DNA of 64,000 nt, taken from NCBI GenBank assembly GCA_028564675.1, contig JAOVVO010000248.1:39274-103273 (forward strand), given 5' to 3'. How positions within the stretch are numbered: position 1 is the first letter of the stretch; every line of letters begins with the position of its first letter. The translations under genes were made by a program, and so were the position numbers. The stretch is from Onchocerca lupi. Lineage: Eukaryota; Nematoda; Chromadorea; Rhabditida; Onchocercidae. The notes below the pieces were generated by a model. That model saw only the letters and a list, made by a program, of their open reading frames with translations, did not search any database and was not told the origin of the DNA. Positions 25,748-36,451 of the stretch are shown here, one piece after another.

Positions 25748-27381
25748 TCAAAAATGTTGTCGCCTTAATAACTGCCCCAACTTCGAATTATCTTCAAACA
25801 AACTTCTTATCATATATACCTGGAAAACATAATACATTAATAAGTGACAATAAGCTATTTCCACTTCAAATAACAACAGCTTATATGCACCCTATAAAAT
25901 CATATAATAAATAAAAAGCACCTGTAATAAACCAACGATTATTAAAACAGTGGAATTAATGAAGGACCATAAAGTTACACGCTCCAGATTGGCATTCATT
26001 ACCGACCGGTCGCGCGCTTCATAAGCTCGTAACAGCGACTGATGATATTCGATTTTATTCAGTAGATTTTTGATGTTATTAGAAGCTTTCTGAAATTAGA
26101 ATACTTCACTCCCACCATCTCTTTTTCAATTAAAAAAAAATGCTAAATCATAATTACATGAATATAAAAGGAACCAATTAAGGACCAAATCGCTAATAAC
26201 ATTCAATTAACTACTGCTTAATACGAAATAATATACTTTTAAGTGCAAAGTCTCATTACATATTTCTTCATAGTGCGCTGTATCCACAAGGAAGGATGTA
26301 AAGTGGAAAGACAATCTTTTAAAAAAAAGATGATACTAGAGAAGTGAACAAGTCAATTCTCTTGGGAAATTACAAATGTTCGGGCAGTTTAGTTACAACT
26401 TTTTCTTGGAATGAGCGAACACACCTGGAATTTCTGCATTTCGAAACCAAGACCACTATATTCCTGCCTTACAGGACCGAATTCCTCAATCACGTTTGTT
26501 TCATCAAAGCTTCCATTTTCATCTAACAAGAAAAGTTCAAAGAATAGAACTTTACGTGTTTGATAGCTAAATGAGTTGTCGAAACATAGCTGATAATCGC
26601 CAGATTCCTTCATGAAAAGCCTTCAACAATGTTATTAACTAAAAGCTTATAAATACTTGAAAAACATAACAAAGTAATAATTCTATGTTGTCTCCTCCAT
26701 ATTATCTTTCAGGAGATCATAAGCTGAATTTCGGATGCCTTGAATTCAACAGCACAACAACGTTACCATTTACAAAAACAAACCATCACTGCCACTGTTA
26801 TGGAAAAATTTGAAAAAGGAAAACACATAAACGAAAATCAGCAGTCTGTTGATAATGATCGGTTTAGTTGCATAAATGAAACGCAAACCTTACTTATGGC
26901 TTCCCTCCACCTTTTCCGTTTCTTTCAATAAAATTTTGTCCTCAAAAAGCATCATAAAATTGATATTCAAATCGCCACCATCAATTACCTAAAATTGTGG
27001 TTTGAATGTGCCTTCGTGATTTTTCTTTTGCCTCCATTTTTAAATCAGTTAATTTATTCTCCTGAACAGATTTCAAGTTTCCATACAAAGATATGACTCT
27101 GATATTATATTCGACTAGGAAGATGATAAGAATTCTGTCAACTATTATCACTGCCACTAGTAAGTTACACAAGTAACAAACTTTAATAAATAGCAAAAAA
27201 AGGAAAAAAAGAAGCTTGCTTGATAATCAATTTCCATAAATTTATGATGGGTATTATTAACTGTTTGGAAAAAGCAATTATGTTTTCCAGCATCCACCTC
27301 AATCGTGTAAGCATATTCAGCACCGCGGTACATATGAATCAGTAAACTGAGGATGAACAGGACATACAAGTCTGGATTCAT
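25748..27381 (-). CDS. p24 family cargo receptor, second tandem copy
   Basis: Five exons join in phase: 27220-27381, 26894-26988, 26425-26620, 25922-26089 and 25748-25819 (230 aa). The layout equals that of the neighbouring p24 gene: signal peptide (LYVLFILSLLIHMYRGAE), GOLD domain with AYTIEVDAGKHNCFFQ, VIDGGDLNINFMM and GDYQLCFDNSFS, coiled coil (SNNIKNLLNKIEYHQSLL), a transmembrane segment (LWSFINSTVLIIVGLLQVYM) and the tail RSLFEDNSKLGQLLRRQHF. Exon 4 is 168 nt in both genes and every intron phase agrees, so they are paralogues by tandem duplication that have since diverged. The first intron appears to use a GC donor (CAA|GCAAGC). The exon 3 acceptor is the unusual TTGAAG. The role is inferred from the family: ER-Golgi cargo selection as p24 hetero-oligomers. 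Confidence 0.92.
26989..27219 (-). other. GC-AG intron in the second TMED gene
   Basis: The coding sequence ends at CAA (GAT TAT CAA, residues IDYQ) and the next exon starts GTA ATT GAT GGT. The donor on the minus strand is GCAAGC, a good GC-type donor, and the acceptor is TTTTAG. The paralogue has a GT donor (CAG|GTAGTG) at exactly the same position and phase (FDFQ|VIAGGG). Confidence 0.75.
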
Positions 27382-28159
27382 CTGATCTATAATGCCGAAT
27401 TAGAAACATGAAACCATAATCATTCAGAAGCAGTTTTGTCATGAGCTTCCTTTATTGATATCTCAGCCAATCTCAGCCATTCTATTGCAACGAAAGAAAA
27501 AATCAGTCTGGCGGAAAAACAACCTTAAATCACTGGATAGTAACCCATTTTTATACAGTAACGATACCCTTTAATATGAGAGTACATAAATGTTAAGTTT
27601 TAATTCGAAATATTTCTGCTAGCAGTAACACCTTTCGGTCATTCCAAATGATCGAAATGAAGTAATTTGTCTGCATAAGGAATGAGATATAATCTTTCGG
27701 AACATTACTAAGTTCCAAAGAATTAGTTCATTCTACGAAAAGAACTTCCAGTCTCGGCTAATAAATTGCAATCCTGAACCCAGAATCCCAGCAACTCAAA
27801 TATCTATGCGCAAAAATCTAAGACTGGTTTATGGCCTGCAATTTTTTTGTTTGCATTTTGCGGTTGAGTGGACTGTTATGTAAAACGCGGCGAGCACAAA
27901 CAAATGTTGTTATAAGTAAGTAGCGTGTGGAAGTACGAGTGAAAAAGGAAGGAAGTGGTGGAGGCGATTGTATGAAGTCCCGTTTTTGATAAGAGAAATG
28001 CCACTGATTAACGTGATGATTCGTTGCAGTAGGATAAGTTTTTGGCCAATCTGAAATATTTTTCAACTAGTTACTGGACATTGTAAAGTATTCGCTGTTA
28101 ATTTGCCGAATAGTCCGGATCTGAAATTTACGCATTCGGCTCAGCTGGTCATTCTTACT
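27382..28159. other. Intergenic upstream of the TMED cluster
   Basis: A minus-strand open frame at 27818-28066 follows an acceptor-like TTTCAG (about 28050) and reads WPKTYPTATNHHVNQW and onward. It could be an exon linked to the candidate at 28.2 kb, but the phases do not fit well. Nothing else is recognised. Confidence 0.4.
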
Positions 28160-28219
28160 TTAATTTTGTTTTTCTAGATTCCATATTCGACATATAAAAG
28201 TTAAAATTGGAAGATTTAC

Positions 28220-28429
28220 TTGCGTAATCCCGAGCTTATTTGCGATCTCATCGATGGCTACCTTAGGACGACGGATCGAACCGAAACCATCAACAACCGC
28301 TATAACCGAAGCTATTCCACTCCTACTCGTTCCTGTTGCTCGACAGCCTGCAGTAGCAATCCCCACACAATTTATTCCACGCACAATTTTTATTGATGCC
28401 CAAAGTTTACAGGCAAATATGGATTCCAA
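28220..28429 (-). CDS. Candidate exon with faint paired-domain-like patch
   Basis: A GC-richer block. On the minus strand it ends at a strong donor (CAA|GTAAAT, exon edge 28220) and closes with GSIRRPKVAIDEIANKLGI. This loosely recalls the linker of PAX paired domains (GSIRP...KPKVAT), but the usual GG-containing middle is missing and the preceding residues do not match. The plus strand is also open here (28254-28460), with its own GTAACG donor, so even the coding strand is uncertain. It may be a remnant or an unrelated gene. Confidence 0.2.
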
Positions 28430-30943
28430 TAGAGAAGGTAACGATCAGTATTTTAATTAGATTTAATATTCCAAAAAAGTTCAGACAAAATTAGCATTTT
28501 CCTGATTACTATCTGGAAATAACAATCAGAATTAGTAAGATAAGGTTATAATTATAAGTCTTTTGTCTCGAGAAATCTTTAGCATTGAAAACTATTATAA
28601 TAATCACATAGAGTTATTTCTCCTTTTCGTTTATCTCCCATCGTATATATATGTACACATCTTTTTATCCTTCCAAATCTCATTTATGATTGTCTTGAAA
28701 GTAACGACTTTCTGTTTATGGTTATCCTTTTTCTGTACCGATTGATCAAACTTAGGTCACTCTCTTCCTGTTTTCGAACTATTCATGCATGTTGACAGAT
28801 TTTTCATCTTTTGACATTGCTTTTATTCCTGTGTGGGTATTTTTGTAACAGATATAGGATTTGGTCTTGAAATATTAATTTCGATTATTCTCTTTAGCAT
28901 TCCAATTTATTTACTTACATGATTTTAATTCCATATAGCACAGCACTCCTGTTTCTTATAAGCATTACAGCCCTTACATATTTATATTCTTTTTAACACT
29001 GCAGTCCATTCTTTTTCGTCACTATGATTTTAATTCGCTTATTCTTTTTAATCCTGTACTTCCTATCCCTTTTCTTAATACTAATGCTGATATTTTTGAG
29101 ACTCATTAAAATAAAATAGGAAGGTATATAATTCTTTATTATCACTTGTATTCAAAAATGGGAGGTAATGTGCTTTCATAATGCTGCAAATATTATATAA
29201 CGATTCATTTTTTGATGTTTATACACTCGATAAAAAATGTTTGATGTCCAGAGGACGCACTCTATTTTACTTCTTCATTTTACCCATGTGTTTTTTCGTC
29301 GAGATAAGGCCTTCAATCATGAAAGTAATAAGGAGTAAGGGTCATGCCATTTCTGTTAAAATCATAAAAACGTTAAGTAAAATATGGAACAATATCAAAG
29401 TTACAGTTCAAAGATCTTTATAAAAAAAAAACCCGAATAGTCTATCATACCTATTCTATCAGACATATGTTTGATACCTCTTTTGATTTTTTTTTTTCAA
29501 ACTTGGAAGAAGCTAACATATTATTACTTTCACTAGTTTTAGTTTCTCTTTTGTATACTTCAGAATCAGGAAATTCTCTGGCTGCATTGAACTGTTTTCT
29601 TTTTTTCTTTAAGATTTTGCAGCATTCCTTTGCGTGACTTGTGCTGCTTCCAATTTCTGGTTATTCACTCTATTCTGTTAAAGACGCAAAAACGAGGGGA
29701 ATAATTTTTTGAATACTAAGTTTCTCGTCCTTAGTTTCGGATGGAACCCGCTCAATACTGTTAGACCATGGTGAGATATTTATTCCGGAAGTACTAGACA
29801 TGCCAGAACAATACTACTGCTTTCTAGTCGACTGAAACTGGGAAGGACTATCGTAGTCTGAAAGCCTGACAGACAATGGGAAGGGCTATCGTAGTCTGAA
29901 AGCCTGACAGACAATCAACTGACAGTATTTGTTTGACTGATAGCACTTGCTCTAATATCGAATCATTAATAGAAGACGCTTTGCAGACATCAAGCAGAAC
30001 TTGATCAACTTTTTTTTTAATCAGAGGAATTTGCATAATTACAGTACACAATTAAATGACATATCCGAAATAGAATTTACGAAGTTATTCAATTTCTAAT
30101 TTTGGAACAGAAATTACATTATTAAGAGAAATAAAGATAAATTTTGTTCGCTGTTGTAATAATGAGGAATTTTACTTGAAGATAGGTTATGGTGTAGCAG
30201 CTGTTAGAGACCAAAATTAATGTTGATGCCATGTGCAATATTATTTGGATCAACAAAATGCCAACTTCTTTGTTTTTTCTCCTTTGTATCTCTAATCCCC
30301 TTTCATCATTTGCAAATATCCGTTTTCGTTTTTGATATGTCCCAAGTTTGATGTATTTTCCCTGAATTAATATTCAGAATTTATGTTGCGCTCGTATTTA
30401 TTTTTACTGACGGTTGTTTGATGAATGACCGGAATTATGGCTCCGATTTCGCTATTCCTGCAAAAATAAGTATATGATGTGTTATTTCTGGATGAAACAT
30501 GAACAGATCAACATATGAATAACGGTTTCATATTGCTTGTTTACTGGATACTTTAAAGAGCAGCGTGTGATCGGAAGTAGTTTTTTTTTTTTCTTGGTAG
30601 AATGGAGAGTCGTGAAAGACCAAGTGAGCAGACATAGAGAATTGAAAACTTAATCTAAATTGACAGAAACTATTGCTTATTGCTGTTGCTGACACTCGTA
30701 ATCTATAAGATTGAATACCAACAACAAAACTGATATAATGAATCTTTGAGCAAAACGTGGTATTATATATATATATAATCATATTTTGACCAAGAGATAC
30801 TGAAATTATAAACGAAACAATTCTACAGTTAAGCCCATAAGCTTCATCAGGAAGTTGTTAGATTTAAGAAAATTATGCAATCATTTGACAAATTACTTCA
30901 TCGTGTTTCAAGATATTAATATCTGCTATTGTTTGCATGTGTC
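28430..30943. other. Intergenic with scattered weak exon-like pieces
   Basis: Near 30370-30455 the minus strand shows an acceptor followed by a short open stretch (NSEIGAIIPVIHQTTVSKNK...), and 29848-30051 (-) is open but runs through a tandem repeat. No family was recognised in either. The rest is AT-rich with a poly-T at about 30582-30592. Confidence 0.4.
29840..29915. repeat. Two-copy 38-bp tandem repeat
   Basis: Copies at 29840-29877 and 29878-29915 differ at one base (GGGAAGGACTATC versus GGGAAGGGCTATC) and then share GTAGTCTGAAAGCCTGACAG and the following six bases. The unit is GC-richer than its surroundings. Confidence 0.95.
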
Positions 30944-33272
30944 CTAAGCATTAGTAATAGTTATTGTATTTTTTAGACATGCAGTTATCTGATACAAAAA
31001 ATTCTCTAAATGATGTTTCACGATGTTACGTTCTTCCTTGCTGTAAATGAAATAAACAGTTGACAATGTGGCGCAAGCTAAAATGACATAGCAATTTACG
31101 AAAATTTTCGCTGGAATATTGATTTCTTCGCCGAAAATATCAACCAACAATGCTGGCAAAAAGTTGAAACTAAGAATGCCAAGTTCCATTATACCACAAT
31201 TCCATATAGCTTGAATTAGCATCAACCATTCATATTTGTAAGATCTCATTGCATTCGTTCCACGTCCAGCATTCATTCGCCTAATTCCTAAACATATTTC
31301 TTAATTTAGCGATGAAACAAATTAAGATATGAAGGAACATTTCATTTCATAGAATAAATTTTACAATAACTTTCCAAAGCTTATTTGAACTAAATCTTTT
31401 AATCTCTTAGTCTCTATCATGCAAGAAATTTGATAGCACAAACTTTGATTTCGATTGTTATCTGCTCCAAATCGATGTTTACGACGTATGTTGTAGAATA
31501 TCGCAACATACAAGACAAACATTATATTGGGTATGCATAATGCCCAAATATAACGAATTCTAAAATATAATGAGAATTAAAAAACATGAATAATTGAAAA
31601 ATATTTTCTAGTTGAAATTTACTGCAACGGCGAAGAAGTGGAAAGATACTGTAGAATGGAAATCTTTGTTAGCATTAAGTTTTTAAAAATATCTGTTCGA
31701 TCGAAATTTTTGATTTGGAATAATACGAATTCAAAAGCATACGTCTGAAATTTTACAGCTTAATAATTTTAAGCTTAGATTCAAGATTTGCTGAAAATTG
31801 AATAAAGCGGTAGTGAAAAATAACCTCCACCAAATATCGCCTATTTCCTTTGATTTTGTACAATCTCCTTCCCAAGACACGCTCCGAGCAAGGAATTTTC
31901 TGGTACAATAAGAAAAATCGCAAATTGTGATCACTAAAAATTTAGCCTTATTATGAACAATCCATTGATAAGTTTGGTAAGGATTGCTGGACCTTTGAAT
32001 GTTCAAATATTAATAAAACAGATGAAAATTAAGGAATTCAGATTTAAATCGGCCTATTTTGATAAAATCGGATTTCCAGAATTTGGTGTCATGAGAGTTA
32101 CTGCAACACAAAAATGGCAGAATTGAATAGCATTCAAAGATGGCAAAGTATTATTCCAGAATCTCTGCTTTGACGAATGTTGAATATAAGATACCTATTC
32201 ATATATTATTTAAAGAATAACAATTATTGTTTGAAAGGAATCATTCTAATCACTCTTTGAGCATATCAACGAATCATACCCAACACTGACAACCACACGA
32301 AAGCAATTAGAAAATACAGCCTTGTTGACTCGAAAAAAGCGTTGTATTTTGGTAAAACAAACGCCACAAAGCGATTCAATGTCAGCAGAAATGAAAAATG
32401 GAGTACGGCAAAGATTGCAAAAGTATTGAAAGTTGAGAATGTGTTGTTAATCCATGTCGTTTGATTCACTAAAACATTTTAAAACAAATTATTTATTTAA
32501 AAAACTTTTCTTATGATTACGATGAAGATGTTCTGATCTAATTATCTTCAAAAAGTTCCTTACAAAGAGAAGGACATTTTTGTTTGGAGGCGCTATGAAA
32601 TGCGTTTTTTAAAAATCTCATTTTAATATTCTGAATTGCTGATTTTGTTTACAACTGAAAAACAATTTTAGACAATATAGAACCAAATTTATCGACTAAT
32701 ATTGATAAGATAAGGAAATTTTAGTTTCTCTTTTTCGAGAAAAAATGGGTAATTTTGGTTGTTAACAATAATCCACATTATTGAAATATTTTACCCACGG
32801 GATTAGAAATCAACACATTTACTACATTCCATTAGCAGTAATTCCTTATATTATCATTTTTAAAAGAATGAAAAAGCAATTCAGTTGAATAAGGGAATGG
32901 TGCCAAAGTAAATATATCTGTGAGATGTAAATAAAACAACTTACCATTCGTACTATTTTGATTTTGTAATATTTCAGGCAGTACAACAACAATTTGTGGG
33001 ATAAAAGATGCAAAATTGGAAATAATTAACTGTAATGCGATGAGAACAAATGCTTGACAATAAGGACTGTGTTGTCTTCTACAGATTAATACAGTAGCCA
33101 TTAGCAAATTACTGATAATGCTATACATCAAAAAAATGATAAAAAGTAGAACTGCTGTGTATTTTATAATCACATGCTTTTCATCTCTTATGTCTACATT
33201 TGTCATATTTCCTTCATGGCAATTTACAAATAATATCAGAAATAATACAATAATATAGTAAGGACGAATCAT
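30944..33272 (-). CDS. Nematode serpentine (7TM) receptor, chemoreceptor-like
   Basis: Five exons join in phase: 32945-33272, 32280-32468, 31825-31933, 31444-31559 and 30944-31287 (361 aa). The N-terminus has a signal-like segment (MIRPYYIIVLFLILFVNC) and NMT, NST and NQT/NNT glycosylation sites. TM1 is AVLLFIIFLMYSIISNLLMA and TM2 FVLIALQLIISNFASFIP. TM3 ends FLLTLNRFVAFVLPKY, where NRF replaces DRY; this form is typical of nematode srx/srt-type chemoreceptors. TM4 is LYFLIAFVWLSVL, TM5 IRYIWALCIPNIMFVLYVAIF and TM6 LMLIQAIWNCGIMELGILSF. TM7 is IPAKIFVNCYVILACATLS, followed by YSKEERNIVKHHL. Subfamily assignment is tentative. Such receptors usually detect environmental or internal small molecules in sensory neurons. 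It lies just beyond the transposon remnant. Confidence 0.8.
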
Positions 33273-33959
33273 TCTTCTCTTAACTGATAAACTTCATAAT
33301 TTTCGATTCGATAGGAAAAAAGGATTGTTAATTGATATGAAATTGTAAAGCGTGAAATAATAGCTGCCAAGGATTGAGAATTGTATTCGAAATGGTAAAT
33401 GTTACCGATAATGAGAATGCATTAATACTGAAAAAGAAATAATAATTAGTAGATAGCAAAATTATATGTTTATTCCTTGTGCAATTGTCATAGAAACTAT
33501 TAAAAGCATTATCACTGCCATCGTCGTTGCTTCCATCCATTGAATAAAATATTTAGACTGCGTTTAATGAGCTTATTGCGCCAACATATGAATTGATTTC
33601 AGTTCTAACTAATTCAATTTGTACAGTAATTTCTTCTCTTCATCAAAAGTAACTCTTTCAGAAATAATCAGCTAATGACGATATGAAGCAAAATTAATAA
33701 AAAACAATCAGTCAGTTACACTATGAAAGCAATATTCACTTTGGCAATGCACCTTCTGATAACAAATAGAAATAAAATACGACAGCCTGAATTTTCCGCA
33801 AAAAGTTTTGTAGACGATAGCAAAACATTGATTTTTTCAATTTAAATTATGGAATAGATTACACTTACTTATTGATTTTGTTATACATTTGGATCTACGA
33901 ACTGTTTCTTAGATGCATGTACAATATTATGTAAATCTGTATAAATCAAAATGTAAATG
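33273..33959. other. Intergenic between receptor start and Helitron remnant
   Basis: A short minus-strand open frame (33328-33540) has no recognisable features. The promoter of the receptor gene should lie here, but no element is evident. Confidence 0.5.
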
Positions 33960-33967
33960 CTCCCTGT

Positions 33968-34340
33968 GGCTTTTTATAAAACGTTCCAAGCTCTCCATCG
34001 ATTGCTTTCAGATTTTGATACAATCTTGCATTTGAATAGAGCGAGTTTTTATATAAATATACTTTTTTTCACATGTCACCTCCTTGACAAAAAAAAAGTG
34101 AGTGAGAGGGTTTTTTGAATGCGCCCCGCATCACGCCCCTCATCAGGATTGAATTTTTTGACTCTGCCTCGTACCACGCCTCCACGAGAGGACAGAACTT
34201 ATTCACCACGCATATTTTCTGTATTGACTGCGGCTACTTCCTCAAATGTTTCAAGTTCTTCATAGATTGATTTAAAATTTTCATACCGCGTCGCGTTCAA
34301 ATAGGCGGGTGTTTTTAAATAAATAAGGCGAGTAATTCAG
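33968..34340. repeat. Diverged direct repeat beside the Helitron
   Basis: A roughly 95-bp segment at about 34240-34336 (GGCTACTTCCTC... to TAAATAAATAAG) aligns, with many mismatches, to about 33971-34062 (GGCTTTTTATAAAACG... to TATAAATATAC). Shared landmarks are CCAAG/TCAAG, ATxGATTG, AxATTTTxATAC and ATAG(A)GCG(A)G. Between them lies a GC-rich block with GCGCCCCGCATCACGCCCC, a near-palindromic sequence. Confidence 0.6.
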
Positions 34341-34431
34341 GCTTTTCGTTTGTTTTTTTGCTTTGTGAGAGATGTAATTCGTTTAGTTTTTGATTTTTTG
34401 GGAATTTAGTTGCGTTGCACAAATTTCGAGG

Positions 34432-35715
34432 TCATGATAGTGGATAATTAAATGTTTCGTTCAAGCAGTTTATTTCACAGTAGCTGTGGGTATACAACAT
34501 TTTCTTGTTATTCTGTGGAGTTATAGAGATTGTCTGGTTTGCCGACTCCAGAACACGCAACATATAATTGTTCATGTGAGGAGCAATCGTATCTAGATCT
34601 AAACCACACAATTCCAAAGATTGCCCTGAGCTTTGCCGATGGTTCTCTTAAACTGAATTGGCATATCGTTGGAATCGTAGGAATGCAAGGAATAAGAACA
34701 TCTTCATCTTTGAAGAGTCTTGTCAAAGTTTCTGCTTCTACGATGTTGCTCATTAATTTTTTTATTGCAAGCCGCGTACCGCTGCAAAGTTTTGTCTGGT
34801 TGATGTTTCGCAACATGCTAATTGTTAAGTCAATTTTCAACTGCAGTATATGCACTGGCATACCTGTCATATCGAGTGAATTCAAAAATTGTGTTGGATA
34901 ATTAACGGCTTCATATGCTTTCACAGCAATGCCAAAGGACTTATATGTGAATGCCTCGTTTTGAATTTTAGACTGAATAATATTGTTGAGTTCGTCGAAC
35001 GTCTTTGTTCTTAGCCGCAAGAATGATTCGTTCATTTAGCCCACCGTGATCCGTATAATTGGTTTGAATATCAAGAAATGCCTTTTCAAACAACTCTTCT
35101 TTTGATGTTACTAAATTACAGATGTTATGAAGCAATGAAATTCATCCTGAGGCCAGATCAACCGACAGCTTTCCGTTCTCAATTTCTAGCAATTGATGTG
35201 CGAAGATTCCACTTGATCGATCGTTTTGCAGCTGAACACGCTGCAGTTAATTCCAACGTTTTTACTGCCGCTACAAAATAATGTATTCCAGGAAAGCAAT
35301 TATTTCATTCGCTAGTGTCGATAGAGGAATCACAAAAAATATTTGTCTGAAATCTCTAGCAAGCAATACTAATGCTTTCCGAAATGGTCTGATATCTCCG
35401 CACAAATCTTGCAATAATCGATCAAGAGCCTCGAACGATTTTTTTGCGTCGTTTTTACATTCATCCCAAACAACAAGTTTGCATTTTTCAATACTTTTCT
35501 CATATCCGATGTTTTGGAAATGTTACATGTGAGAGTTCAATGAATTGCATGCTCAATGGCAATTTCAAAGCGGAATGAGCACTTCTTCCATCTGGTAGCA
35601 ATGCTGCAGCGATTCCGGATAATGCAAGAGCTAATGCCATGCCATTTTGGGATCGAATTGCTGCCAGAATCAATCTAATTAGGAATGTCTTCCCGGTTCC
35701 TCCTGGAGATCTAAA
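34432..35715 (-). pseudogene. Helitron PIF1-like helicase domain, broken
   Basis: The Walker A motif PGGTGKTFLIRLIL is at about 35686-35709, followed by LPDGRSAHSALKLPLSMQF. Walker B is LVVWDEC (about 35457-35477), followed by FEALDRLLQDLCGDIRPFRKA. The C-terminal half has MNESFLRLRTKTFDELN, FLNSLDMTGMPVHILQLK, SGTRLAIKKLMSN, EDVLIPCIPTIPT and HEQLYVACSGVGKPDNLY. Here motif VI has CSG where active elements have CSR, and a frameshift separates CGLDLDT into another frame. The intact domain would unwind DNA during rolling-circle transposition. At least two frame changes are needed to read it. Confidence 0.93.
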
Positions 35716-36185
35716 AAGAAGATTCCTCCAAATCGCTTATTGACAATTTGTATTATATGATTGCAGATCCTTTTTTTAAAACCTTAGCTCAGGAATATTT
35801 GATTGCACATATGACAAAAGATCAGTCATGCTATAATTTTTTCGTGACGCAATTCTATATCGAACGAAACAGCAGCAGATCGATTACCACCATTTTTGCG
35901 CTGATTAGAGCAATAACACGCCTCGGATTACTTTCCGCATCGTTGAGAGACCGTTTTGGCATCCTTTTGTATCTCGAATTTACTCTTTTGAAAAGAATAG
36001 AACTTTAGAGTCTATAATCGCTACTTGTCCATTTGGCAGGTATTCAACTCGATCACATCTTGCTATCAGTGAAATTCCTTTTGTCATTCAAGTAACATGG
36101 TCCTTTATAACACGTTTCAGTTTAAAATCTTAGAAGCCTCTAGATAAAGTTAATAAAGACATGAAGTGAACATAGTGCAAAAAAC

Positions 36186-36235
36186 TACGCATAAAACATT
36201 AATTATATAATACGCATAAAACATTAATTATATAA
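36186..36235. repeat. Two-copy 25-bp perfect tandem repeat
   Basis: TACGCATAAAACATTAATTA plus TATAA occurs at 36186-36210 and is repeated immediately at 36211-36235. It sits inside the Helitron remnant, where it would break any frame. Confidence 0.95.
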
Positions 36236-36451
36236 TACTCGTGTCACGCAACTTGCATATAGAATACTAAATAGCTTTATTACCATAGCATTCCCAATTG
36301 ATTGGGAACTTTGTTCGCGATTTGTAAACACAAGTTTTCAATCATTATCAACGCTTCGTTGTAGATTTCTGCTGTGAAATCGATGTTCATGTTCGTTGCG
36401 TATTCTATAGAGAATATCTTCAGTCATACGTGATTTATATTTCTCCCACAA

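Noticed and set aside
34530..34901. Plus-strand 123-codon open frame
   Set aside because: It is the antisense shadow of the Helitron helicase remnant on the minus strand.
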